A DNA stretch of 22,983 nt from DATJZH01 sp035499215 (GCA_035499215.1 DATJZH010000080.1:1-22983), one strand, 5' to 3'. Counted from the first letter of the stretch, positions 15,010 through 21,434 are shown. Translations and numbers: made by a program. Notes: generated by a model not told the origin, from the sequence alone.

Positions 15010-15294
15010 GCCAGCTCGCCGTCGCGCGGGCTGAAGCTCCGGCAGGCCACCGGAGCAGGCCCCCGGCACGATGCCGGTGGCACTGCGGCCGGGGCCACCG
15101 CGGCGGAGGTCCTGGCGGCGGAGGTCCTGGCGGCTGAGGGCCGGGCCGGCTAAGGGAACGGCGGCTGAGGTCCCGGCGGCGGCGGACCACTGCGGGACTT
15201 CGCGGCCGGCTGTCGGAGTCCCGTCAGCGCGTTAGACTGCGGCGAGCATGTCGCGCTTGCGCAGCGGGGCCCAGCCCGTGACAAGGAGCGGCAG
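15010..15294 (+). promoter_or_regulatory. rplO-secY gap: hairpins, repeats, possible promoter
   Basis: No gene is supported here. Two adjacent hairpins follow rplO. GCTCCGG at 15036-15042 pairs with CCGGAGC at 15050-15056. CCGGCA at 15063-15068 pairs with TGCCGG at 15072-15077. They could end or attenuate transcription, but no T-tract follows. The unit CGGCGGAGGTCCTGG occurs twice in tandem at 15101-15115 and 15116-15130, with decayed copies after it. A possible promoter sits at 15210-15238. Confidence 0.45.
15210..15238 (+). promoter_or_regulatory. Candidate promoter for secY-adk-map
   Basis: TAGACT at 15233-15238 fits the actinobacterial -10 pattern TAnnnT. CTGTCG at 15210-15215, spaced by 17 bases, is a weak -35. 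It is the only TAnnnT match I find in this gap, and the same hexamer appears upstream of infA. Confidence 0.35.
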
Positions 15295-15333
15295 ATGACG
15301 TTCACCCGACGATTCGAGGACGGCGCATGCTGA
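15295..15333 (+). CDS. Leader peptide ORF overlapping the secY start
   Basis: A 12-codon frame, MTFTRRFEDGAC, starts at the ATG at 15295, six bases after AAGGAG at 15283-15288, a better ribosome binding site than that of secY itself. It stops at 15331-15333, seven bases into secY (ATGCTGA). A ribosome ending here sits on the secY start. No peptide homology is expected at this length. It could act as a translational ramp or regulator for SecY, or be chance; the strong site and overlap favour translation. Confidence 0.4.
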   Translation: MTFTRRFEDGAC

Positions 15334-16643
15334 CCGCGTTCCTCCGGGCATTCAGGACGCCCGACCTGCGCAAGAAGCTGCTGTTCACGCTCTTCATTAT
15401 CGCCATGTTCCGGCTCGGCTCGTCGCTGCCGACGCCAGGGGTCTCCGAGCGCGCGCTCAATGCCTGCCTGAACACTGCCGCTCACAGCGGCAGCAGCGGC
15501 GGCGTGTTCCAGCTCGTCAACCTCTTCAGCGGCGGCGCGCTGCTGAAGCTGACCGTTTTCGCGCTCGGCATCATGCCCTACATCACCGCAAGCATTATCC
15601 TGCAGCTGCTCGCCGTGGTCATCCCGCGGCTGGAGACGCTGCGCCAGGAGGGCCAGAGCGGCCAGGCGAAGATTACCCAGTACACCCGGTATCTCACGAT
15701 CGGCCTGGCGATCCTGCAGTCCACCGGCATCGTTGCGCTGGCCCGCTCCGGCAACCTGATCACCGGATGCTCCGGCACCGCGCTGATTCCCAACGACTCG
15801 GTTTTCACGATCGCGACCATGGTCATCTGCATGACAGCCGGGACCGCGGTCATCATGTGGCTGGGCGAGCTGATCACCGACCGCGGCGTCGGCAACGGCA
15901 TGTCGCTGATGATCTTCACTCAGGTGATCGCGGTGATCCCTGGCGAGATGGAAGCGATCTACTCGGCCAAGGGCAGCTTCATCTTCGCGCTCGTGCTGGT
16001 CGTCGGCATCGCGATCATCGCGTTCGTCGCTTTCATGGAGCAGGCGCAGCGGCGGATCCCGGTGCAGTATGCCAAGCGGATGGTGGGCCGGAAGATGTAC
16101 GGCGGCACCTCCACCTACATCCCGCTGAAGGTGAACCAGGCTGGTGTCATCCCGGTCATCTTCGCCTCCTCGATGCTCTACATCCCGCAGCTCGCCTCGC
16201 AGCTGTTCGGGAAGACGGACGCCACCAGCGGCTGGCAGCTCTGGGTGCAGGAGCATCTGGTCCGCGGGGATGATCCCTACTACATGGTGATCTTCTTCCT
16301 GCTCATCATCTTCTTCACGTACTTTTATGTGTCGATCACCTTCAACCCGACCGAGGTGGCCGACAACATGAAGAAATACGGCGGATTCATCCCCGGTATC
16401 AGGCCCGGCGGGCCGACGGCCGGGTATCTCAGCTTCGTGCTCAGTCGTCTGACGGCGCCGGGTTCGGTGTACCTGGCCGCGGTCGCCCTGATCCCGATGA
16501 TCGCGATCGGGCTCGTCGGGGCTTCGTCGCAGTTCCCGCTCGGCGGGACCAGCATCATGATCGCGGTGGGAGTGGGTCTCGATACAGTGAAGCAGATAGA
16601 GAGTCAGTTGCAGCAGCGCAACTATGAGGGTTTTCTTCGGTAG
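15327..16643 (+). CDS. secY: Preprotein translocase subunit SecY
   Basis: SecY is the channel through which Sec-dependent proteins cross or enter the cytoplasmic membrane, with SecE, SecG and SecA. The 438-residue product has about ten hydrophobic segments. Conserved parts include IIAMFRLGSSLPTPGV (TM1), the GIMPYITASIILQL region (TM2), GNGMSLMIF, and the cytosolic loops QRRIPVQYAKRM and FNPTEVADNMKKYGGFIPGIRPG. The ATG at 15327 has GAGGA at 15316-15320 and overlaps a short upstream frame. The stop overlaps adk as TAGTG. The sequence looks complete and housekeeping, not an accessory SecY2. Confidence 0.98.
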   Translation: MLTAFLRAFRTPDLRKKLLFTLFIIAMFRLGSSLPTPGVSERALNACLNTAAHSGSSGGVFQLVNLFSGGALLKLTVFALGIMPYITASIILQLLAVVIPRLETLRQEGQSGQAKITQYTRYLTIGLAILQSTGIVALARSGNLITGCSGTALIPNDSVFTIATMVICMTAGTAVIMWLGELITDRGVGNGMSLMIFTQVIAVIPGEMEAIYSAKGSFIFALVLVVGIAIIAFVAFMEQAQRRIPVQYAKRMVGRKMYGGTSTYIPLKVNQAGVIPVIFASSMLYIPQLASQLFGKTDATSGWQLWVQEHLVRGDDPYYMVIFFLLIIFFTYFYVSITFNPTEVADNMKKYGGFIPGIRPGGPTAGYLSFVLSRLTAPGSVYLAAVALIPMIAIGLVGASSQFPLGGTSIMIAVGVGLDTVKQIESQLQQRNYEGFLR

Positions 16644-17296
16644 TGCGCGTCGTCCTCGTCGGGCCCCCCGGTGCGGGCAAGGGGACACAGGCCCAGTTCA
16701 TAGCCTCACACCTGGCAATCCCGAAGATCTCGACAGGTGACATTTTCAGGTCCAACGTGAGCACGGGCACGGACATGGGCATGCAGGCCAGGGCCTTCAT
16801 GGACCGCGGCGACCTGGTCCCCGACGAAGTGACGATCGCGATGGTGCACAGCCGCCTGCAGGAGCCCGATGCGCAGGCAGGGTTCCTGCTGGACGGCTTC
16901 CCGCGCAACGTCCCGCAGGCCGAGACTCTGAAGAAGACGCTCACCGAGTGGGAGAACAGGCTCGACATCGTCCTGGAGCTCGTCGTCGACGACGACGAGG
17001 TGGTCAGGCGCCTGTCCGGGCGGCGGACCTGCCGCCGCTGCGGTCATGTCTGGCACGTGCTCTTCGATCCCCCGGCGCGGCCGGAGACGTGCGACGACTG
17101 CGGCGGCGAGCTCTTCCAGCGAGACGACGATCGTGAGGAGACCATCAGGCACCGGGTCGACGTCTATCAGCAGCAGACCGCGCCGCTGATCTCGTTCTAC
17201 GCCGATGAGGGCATTCTGCTGGGCATTGACGCCACCGGGCCGGTGGAGGAGATCACCGACCGGTCGCTGAGCGCGCTCCGGCGCTTCATCCGCTGA
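16643..17296 (+). CDS. adk: Adenylate kinase with zinc LID
   Basis: Adenylate kinase interconverts ATP plus AMP with two ADP in the cytosol. The 217-residue product has the P-loop GPPGAGKGT (7-15), the AMP-site segment ISTGDIFR (29-36) and GFPRN (85-89). Its LID domain has Cys130, Cys133, Cys150 and Cys153, the four-Cys zinc form. It starts with GTG at 16643, sharing one base with the secY stop. It lacks a good ribosome binding site of its own (GAGGG at 16626-16630), which suggests dependence on secY translation. Confidence 0.98.
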   Translation: MRVVLVGPPGAGKGTQAQFIASHLAIPKISTGDIFRSNVSTGTDMGMQARAFMDRGDLVPDEVTIAMVHSRLQEPDAQAGFLLDGFPRNVPQAETLKKTLTEWENRLDIVLELVVDDDEVVRRLSGRRTCRRCGHVWHVLFDPPARPETCDDCGGELFQRDDDREETIRHRVDVYQQQTAPLISFYADEGILLGIDATGPVEEITDRSLSALRRFIR

Positions 17297-17348
17297 GGTC
17301 AGCTCGCGCGTTCTGCGGGTACCGTGGAAGAGATCCCTGGAGGCCGTC

Positions 17349-18206
17349 ATGCGGATGCGGCAGGAGCCGCGGATTCAGCTCAAGACCCCCGGTCAGATCG
17401 CAATGATGCGCGAGGCCGGGCTGGTGGTGGCTTGCGCCCTGCGCGCCGTGGCAGCGGCGGCCGAGCCGGGCGTCAGCACCGCGGAGCTCGACGTGATCGC
17501 CGAGCGCGAGATACGCGGCGCCGGAGCAGTCCCGTCGTTCCAGGGCTATCACGGCTTCCCGGCGACAATCTGCACATCGGTGAATGACCAGATCGTGCAC
17601 GGCATCCCCAGCCCGCAGGTGCGGCTGGCCGCTGGCGACCTGATCTCGATCGACTGCGGTGCCATCGTCGGCGGCTGGCACGGCGACGCGGCGGTCACAG
17701 TGGGGGTCGGCGAGATCACCGGCGAGCTGTCCGGCCTGCTGGACGCGTGCGAGCGGGCGCTCTGGCACGGCCTGGCGCGCGCTCTCGCCGGGAGCCGCCT
17801 GACGGACATCTCGCACGCGGTCGAGTCGTGCGCGCAGGCCAGCGGGCCGTACGGGATCGTGCGGGATTACGTCGGGCACGGGATCGGCACGCAGATGCAC
17901 ATGGACCCGCCTGTTCCCAACTTCGGCAAGCCCGGCCGGGGCCCGTTGCTGACCGAGGGAATGGCGCTGGCTGTCGAGCCCATGCTGGTGCTCGGCCAGC
18001 CGCAGACGCGGCTGCTCGACGACGACTGGACAGTGGCTAGCGCCGACGGAAGCCCGGCAGCGCATTTTGAGCACACTGTGGCCGTCACGGCGGACGGCCC
18101 GTGGGTGCTGACCGCCGAGGACGGCGGGGCTTCCGGTTTCGCCGCTTTCTGCGCCGGGCAGGCGCGGTCGCTGCCGGCCACTGCCCGCACGACGCTGAAC
18201 AGCTGA
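17349..18206 (+). CDS. map: Type I methionine aminopeptidase
   Basis: This metalloenzyme removes the initiator methionine from new proteins. The five metal ligands are visible: Asp102 and Asp113 (SIDCGAIVGGWHGDAAVT), His177 (GHGIG), Glu210 (AVEPM) and Glu241 (FEHTV). His84 in QIVHGIP is the usual substrate-site residue. The product is 285 residues. The ATG at 17349 has GGAGG at 17339-17343; the next ATG at 17355 is also possible. The 52-base adk-map gap contains TACCGT at 17320-17325, a possible weak -10. A DUF1707 gene follows after ten bases. Confidence 0.97.
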   Translation: MRMRQEPRIQLKTPGQIAMMREAGLVVACALRAVAAAAEPGVSTAELDVIAEREIRGAGAVPSFQGYHGFPATICTSVNDQIVHGIPSPQVRLAAGDLISIDCGAIVGGWHGDAAVTVGVGEITGELSGLLDACERALWHGLARALAGSRLTDISHAVESCAQASGPYGIVRDYVGHGIGTQMHMDPPVPNFGKPGRGPLLTEGMALAVEPMLVLGQPQTRLLDDDWTVASADGSPAAHFEHTVAVTADGPWVLTAEDGGASGFAAFCAGQARSLPATARTTLNS

Positions 18207-18216
18207 GAGGAGCCCG

Positions 18217-18789
18217 ATGGCCGCTGATCCCAGGATCCGGGTCTCCGACGATGATCGGGACCGGGCGGCAGCCCTGCTGCGCGAGCATCACGCGGCAGGA
18301 CGGCTGGACGCCGAGGAGTTCGACGAGCGTCTCGACCGCGCTCTGGCGGCCAAGACGACCGGCGACATCGAGGAGCTGCTGTCTGACCTGCCGGCCATTG
18401 ACCTGTACCGGCTGCCGGACGCAGGCCTGCAGCGCCGCCGCGGCCCGCTGCCCGGCTCGAGTTCCGCGCTGGCAGCGCTCCGAGATCAGGGCGGGATGGC
18501 GCAGCATGGCAGGTTCTCGCCGGCCTGGCGCGCCGCCTGGGGCTCCTGGTTCACTGTCACGCTGGTCCTCGTCGTCGTCTGGGCGATCAGCGGCTTCGGG
18601 GCGCCGTGGTTCCTGTTCGTAGCCGGGCCGTGGGGCGCGATCCTGCTCGGCCGGTGGATTTCCGGCGCCCCGCAGAATGGCCCGCGCGGTGGCCCGCACC
18701 GAGGCCCGCGCGATGGCCGGCGCCGCCCGGCCAGGCCCGGTCAGCTGCCGGGTGACCATGATCAGCTGGGCGGCGCACCGCCGGGCTGA
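18217..18789 (+). CDS. DUF1707 domain membrane protein
   Basis: The 190-residue product starts with a DUF1707 domain: RVSDDDRDRAAALLREHHAAGRLDAEEFDERL and its continuation, about residues 7-60. A linker follows, then two hydrophobic segments at about 108-125 and 130-147, and a Gly/Pro/Arg-rich tail (150-190). DUF1707 proteins are abundant in actinobacteria and their role is poorly known. GAGGAG at 18207-18212 directly follows the map stop, so it is probably co-expressed with map. Its place between map and infA interrupts the usual adjacency of those two genes. It may be a lineage-specific insertion; no function is claimed. Confidence 0.85.
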   Translation: MAADPRIRVSDDDRDRAAALLREHHAAGRLDAEEFDERLDRALAAKTTGDIEELLSDLPAIDLYRLPDAGLQRRRGPLPGSSSALAALRDQGGMAQHGRFSPAWRAAWGSWFTVTLVLVVVWAISGFGAPWFLFVAGPWGAILLGRWISGAPQNGPRGGPHRGPRDGRRRPARPGQLPGDHDQLGGAPPG

Positions 18790-19170
18790 GCGTTACTTCC
18801 CGGCGGCGGCCGGCGGGAATATCTTGCCCTCCGCCCCGGTTATCGGCATTGCCGCCAGGTCGGCGGAGGCCCGGTTCGCTTTGCGGGCACGGCTGAAGTA
18901 GACTCTGCTGCGGTCCATGAGCTGCCGTACCAGCGGAGCCAGTGCCCGTGGTGTGTAGGCAGCATTCGGGCGCGCCGCCCATGTCCGGGATGCGTGCGCA
19001 AGCACGCCGCCGGATCGCGGGGGGCAAACCACCGCTGACGGCATGACGCCCGCCGCGGCACGGCCAGCAACGGCCGCGCCCGGCAGGCCAGCAGTAACCC
19101 CAACCCACCAGCACCAGCTAGCACGACGATGACCGGCAGGCTGGCCGACGATCGGCGAAGCGCGGAGGAT
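18790..19170 (+). promoter_or_regulatory. Gap upstream of infA with a candidate promoter
   Basis: No confident gene lies in these 381 bases. TAGACT at 18899-18904, with TTCGCT at 18875-18880 (18-base spacer), is a candidate promoter for the infA-rpmJ-alpha operon, leaving a leader of about 260 bases. A minus-strand frame ends at 18793, tail to tail with the DUF1707 gene three bases away. It could start at 19044 (83 codons) or 18918 (41 codons). Its last 45 residues look protein-like, but codon use is mixed and I recognise no family. Confidence 0.35.
18875..18904 (+). promoter_or_regulatory. Candidate promoter for the infA/alpha operon
   Basis: TTCGCT and TAGACT are separated by 18 bases. TAGACT is the only TAnnnT match I find between the DUF1707 stop and infA and is identical to the -10 candidate before secY. 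The -35 is weak. Confidence 0.35.
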
Positions 19171-19392
19171 ATGCCCAAGAAAGACGGGGCCATTGAGATC
19201 GAGGGCACGGTAGTGGAATCGCTGCCCAATGCGTTTTTCCGAGTGGAGCTCGACAACGGGCACAAGGTCCTGGCCCACATCAGCGGGAAAATGCGGATGC
19301 ACTACATCCGGATCCTGCCCGATGACCGGGTGGTCGTTGAGTTGAGCCCCTACGACCTCAGTCGTGGACGGATCGTCTACCGGTACAAGTAA
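19171..19392 (+). CDS. infA: Translation initiation factor IF-1
   Basis: IF-1 binds the ribosomal A site during initiation and helps IF-2 and IF-3 select initiator tRNA. The 73-residue product starts MPKKDGAIEIEGTVVESLPN, is one S1/OB fold and ends SPYDLSRGRIVYRYK, nearly identical to actinobacterial IF-1. The start at 19171 is chosen by family length. GGAGG at 19164-19168 is only two bases away, unusually close, while GAAG at 19157-19160 has normal spacing. An in-frame ATG at 19129 would add 14 residues but has no ribosome binding site. Confidence 0.96.
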   Translation: MPKKDGAIEIEGTVVESLPNAFFRVELDNGHKVLAHISGKMRMHYIRILPDDRVVVELSPYDLSRGRIVYRYK

Positions 19393-19448
19393 CGAGCAGA
19401 CGGTGCACGGGCCGCGCGAGCGGTCCCGAGCGCCCGAGGAGACCGAAA

Positions 19449-19562
19449 ATGAAGGTCAAGCCGAGTGTGAAGAAGATCTGCAGCAAGTGCCGGGTCATTC
19501 GCAGGCATGGCCGCGTCATGGTTATCTGCTCTGATCCGCGGCACAAGCAGCGGCAGGGCTGA
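19449..19562 (+). CDS. rpmJ: 50S ribosomal protein L36, zinc type
   Basis: L36 is a late-binding large-subunit protein. The 37-residue product starts MKVKPSVKKICSKCRVIRRH and has the zinc ligands Cys11, Cys14, Cys27 and His32. GAGGAG at 19436-19441 gives seven-base spacing to the ATG at 19449. It lies 56 bases after infA. Its stop is followed by 358 bases without a confident gene, containing a tandem repeat array, which is a long interruption for this operon. Confidence 0.97.
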   Translation: MKVKPSVKKICSKCRVIRRHGRVMVICSDPRHKQRQG

Positions 19563-19621
19563 GCCGCAGACCCCCGCAGCAGAGGCAGCAGTCACAAGCA
19601 CAGCAGCTCGCAGCACAGAGC

Positions 19622-19737
19622 AGTACACAGCAGTTAGTACACGGCAGTTCGAAGTACACGGCAGTTCGAAGTACACGGCAGTTCGAAGTACACGGCAGTT
19701 CGAAGTACACGGCAGTTCGAAGTGCGGAGCAATTCGC
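19622..19737 (+). repeat. 17-bp tandem repeat array
   Basis: The unit AGTACACGGCAGTTCGA occurs five times without mismatch at 19636-19652, 19653-19669, 19670-19686, 19687-19703 and 19704-19720. A shortened copy (AGTACACAGCAGTT) precedes it at 19622-19635 and a decayed copy follows at 19721-19737. Each full unit boundary within the array creates the palindrome TTCGAA. Nine of 17 bases are G or C, lower than the surrounding genes. There are no spacers, so it is not a CRISPR array. Confidence 0.95.
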
Positions 19738-19804
19738 AGCACGGCAGCCAGCAGCACGGCTGCCAAGAACTCGGCAGGAACAAGGTAAGACGCGCACCGC
19801 AAAT

Positions 19805-19854
19805 GTCCGCCGTCGGCCAGGCTGGCGGCGGACGACCCCCGGAGGAGGCCGGGG
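19805..19854 (+). promoter_or_regulatory. Two hairpins before rpsM, one with AGGAGG in its loop
   Basis: GTCCGCC at 19805-19811 pairs with GGCGGAC at 19827-19833, with an inner GCCA/TGGC pairing and a GTCG bulge. CCCCGG at 19837-19842 pairs with CCGGGG at 19849-19854, leaving AGGAGG as the six-base loop. That loop is a perfect match to the anti-Shine-Dalgarno sequence but has no start codon at a useful distance. It could be a ribosome standby site or protein target. The alpha operon leader is the S4 target in E. coli. Confidence 0.4.
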
Positions 19855-19920
19855 CCGGGTCCGGGCAGGGACGCGGGAGCGGCGCGCAGGACCTCCGCGA
19901 CAGAAGGAGAACTGCCCGCG

Positions 19921-20301
19921 ATGGCACGTCTGGTCGGCGTCGACCTTCCCAATGAGAAGCGGCTTGAGGTCGCCCTCACCTATATCTACGGCATCGGCCG
20001 CACCCGCGCGCTCGAGACGCTCAGCGCAACGGGCGTCAGCGCCGACACTCGCGTCCATCAGCTGCGCGACGATGAACTCGTCCGACTCCGGGACTGGATA
20101 GAGGCCACTTACCGGGTAGAAGGTGACCTGCGCCGCGAGGTGCAGGCCGATATCCGCCGCAAGGTGGAGATCGGGTGCTATCAGGGCATCCGGCATCGCC
20201 GCGGGCTGCCCGTGCACGGCCAGCGCACGCAGACTAATGCCCGCACCAGGAAGGGCAAGAAGAAGACCGTGGCCGGCAAGAAGAAGGCCGGCAAGAAGTA
20301 G
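19921..20301 (+). CDS. rpsM: 30S ribosomal protein S13
   Basis: S13 lies in the 30S head and contacts P-site tRNA and, through bridges, L5. The 126-residue product begins MARLVGVDLPNEKRLEVALTYIYGIG and has IRHRRGLPVHGQRTQTNARTRKGKKKTV, ending in a Lys-rich tail, all standard for actinobacteria. AAGGAG at 19904-19909 gives eleven-base spacing to the ATG at 19921. It is the first gene of the alpha block, and a strong hairpin follows its stop. Confidence 0.98.
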   Translation: MARLVGVDLPNEKRLEVALTYIYGIGRTRALETLSATGVSADTRVHQLRDDELVRLRDWIEATYRVEGDLRREVQADIRRKVEIGCYQGIRHRRGLPVHGQRTQTNARTRKGKKKTVAGKKKAGKK

Positions 20302-20308
20302 TCCCTAG

Positions 20309-20338
20309 TGCCGTGCCCCCGTCGGGGTCGGCACGGCA
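20309..20338 (+). promoter_or_regulatory. Strong hairpin between rpsM and rpsK
   Basis: TGCCGTGCC at 20309-20317 and GGCACGGCA at 20330-20338 form a perfect 9-bp stem. CCC at 20318-20320 and GGG at 20324-20326 extend it around loop GTC, leaving a three-base bulge. It begins eight bases after the rpsM stop and no T-tract follows. Because rpsK, rpsD and rpoA must be made, it is more likely an attenuator, stabiliser or processing site than a full terminator. Confidence 0.45.
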
Positions 20339-20378
20339 GCCACAGCGGACCGACCACCTCCCGGAGTTGATGAGCAGG

Positions 20379-20780
20379 ATGCCTCCCAAGAGCCGTACCG
20401 GCGTCAAGAAAGTGCGCCGCAAAGAGCGCAAGAACATCGCGCACGGGCACGCCCATATCAAGAGCACCTTCAATAACACCATCGTTTCGATCACTGATCC
20501 GATCGGCAGCGTCATCTCGTGGGCGTCGTCGGGCCAGGTCGGCTTCAAGGGCTCGCGCAAATCCACGCCGTTCGCCGCCCAGATGGCAGCCGAGGCCGCG
20601 GCGCGCCGGGCGATGGAGCACGGCATGCGCAAGGTCGACGTCTTCGTGAAGGGTCCCGGCTCCGGCCGGGAGACCGCGATCCGGTCCCTGCAGGCAACCG
20701 GCCTGGAGGTCGGCTCCATCCAGGACGTCACCCCGGTTCCGCATAATGGCTGCCGCCCGCCTAAGCGGCGCCGGGTCTGA
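20379..20780 (+). CDS. rpsK: 30S ribosomal protein S11
   Basis: S11 forms part of the platform and shapes the E site and Shine-Dalgarno duplex region. The 133-residue product begins MPPKSRTGVKKVRRKERKNI and has AHIKSTFNNTIVSITD near residues 25-40, GKG-type contacts in VFVKGPGSGRETAIRSLQ, and the end HNGCRPPKRRRV. The ATG at 20379 is twelve bases after GGAG at 20363-20366. ATG 20370 would add three residues but sits only three bases from that site. The stop overlaps the GAGGAG of rpsD. Confidence 0.97.
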   Translation: MPPKSRTGVKKVRRKERKNIAHGHAHIKSTFNNTIVSITDPIGSVISWASSGQVGFKGSRKSTPFAAQMAAEAAARRAMEHGMRKVDVFVKGPGSGRETAIRSLQATGLEVGSIQDVTPVPHNGCRPPKRRRV

Positions 20781-20796
20781 GGAGTAAGCGACAAAC

Positions 20797-21423
20797 ATGG
20801 CACGATATACCGGTCCGGACTGCAAGCGCTGCCGCCGCGAGAAGACCAAGCTGTTCCTGAAGGGCGCCAAGTGCGACTCGCCCAAGTGCCCCATTGAGAT
20901 CCGGCCTTACCCGCCTGGTGAGCACGGCAGGAACCGGCCGAAGGAGAGCGAGTTCCTGCTGCAGGTCAGGGAGAAGCAGAAGGCCCGCCGCATCTATGGC
21001 ATCCTCGAGCGGCAGTTCCACAACTACTACGAGGAAGCGACCCGCAGCCGGGGCAAGACAGGTGAGGCGCTGCTGCAGATCCTGGAGAGCCGCCTGGACA
21101 ACGTGGTCTACCGGGCCGGCTTTGCCAAGAGCCGTGACATGGCCCGCCAGGTCGTCCGGCACGGTCACATCCTGGTCAACGGCAAGAAGGTCGACATCCC
21201 CTCGTACCGGGTCAGCGAGAGCGACATCGTCGAGGTAGCCGCCAAGTCGCGCGAGCTGACCCCGTTCGTGGTGGCGCACGCTGAGGCGGGGGAGCGGCAA
21301 GTGCCTGCGTGGCTTGAGGTGATCCCGGACAGGATGCGTATCCTCGTGCATGCGCTCCCCGCCCGGGCGCAGATCGACACGCTCGTTCAGGAGCAGCTCA
21401 TCGTCGAGTACTACTCGAAGTAA
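20797..21423 (+). CDS. rpsD: 30S ribosomal protein S4, zinc type
   Basis: S4 initiates 30S assembly and, in E. coli and Bacillus subtilis, represses its own operon or gene. The 208-residue product carries Cys9, Cys12, Cys26 and Cys31, the zinc-binding form, and an S4 RNA-binding domain from about residue 98 to 160 (SRLDNVVYRAGFAKSRDMARQ, then GHILVNGKKVDIPSYRV). GAGGAG at 20779-20784 serves the ATG at 20797. Placement in the alpha operon is shared with many actinobacteria, whereas Streptomyces is known for having rpsD elsewhere. The downstream gap is strongly structured. Confidence 0.98.
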   Translation: MARYTGPDCKRCRREKTKLFLKGAKCDSPKCPIEIRPYPPGEHGRNRPKESEFLLQVREKQKARRIYGILERQFHNYYEEATRSRGKTGEALLQILESRLDNVVYRAGFAKSRDMARQVVRHGHILVNGKKVDIPSYRVSESDIVEVAAKSRELTPFVVAHAEAGERQVPAWLEVIPDRMRILVHALPARAQIDTLVQEQLIVEYYSK

Positions 21424-21434
21424 CGGCCTGCGGC

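Larger units (their letters stand above)
19563..19920 (+). other. rpmJ-rpsM spacer with repeats and hairpins
   Basis: This 358-base spacer divides into a GCAG-rich stretch, a 17-bp tandem array (19636-19720 with decayed flanks), further GCAGC-type simple sequence, and a GC-rich part with two hairpins before the rpsM ribosome binding site AAGGAG at 19904-19909. Frames stay open across the array on both strands because the unit contains no stop in any frame; I treat these as artefacts. I see no promoter motif. Confidence 0.7.

Noticed and set aside
15150..16688. A 512-codon open frame on the minus strand opposite secY
   Set aside because: Composition is His/Asp/Arg-rich, typical of an antisense shadow of a membrane protein gene; no motif is seen.
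19636..19720. CRISPR array
   Set aside because: Units are only 17 bases and directly abutting, with no spacers.
19507..20217. Open frames on both strands running through the 17-bp repeats
   Set aside because: The 17-base unit is stop-free in all frames and gives periodic peptides (for example FEVHGSSKY) by arithmetic; there is no family match and the frames run into rpmJ and rpsM.
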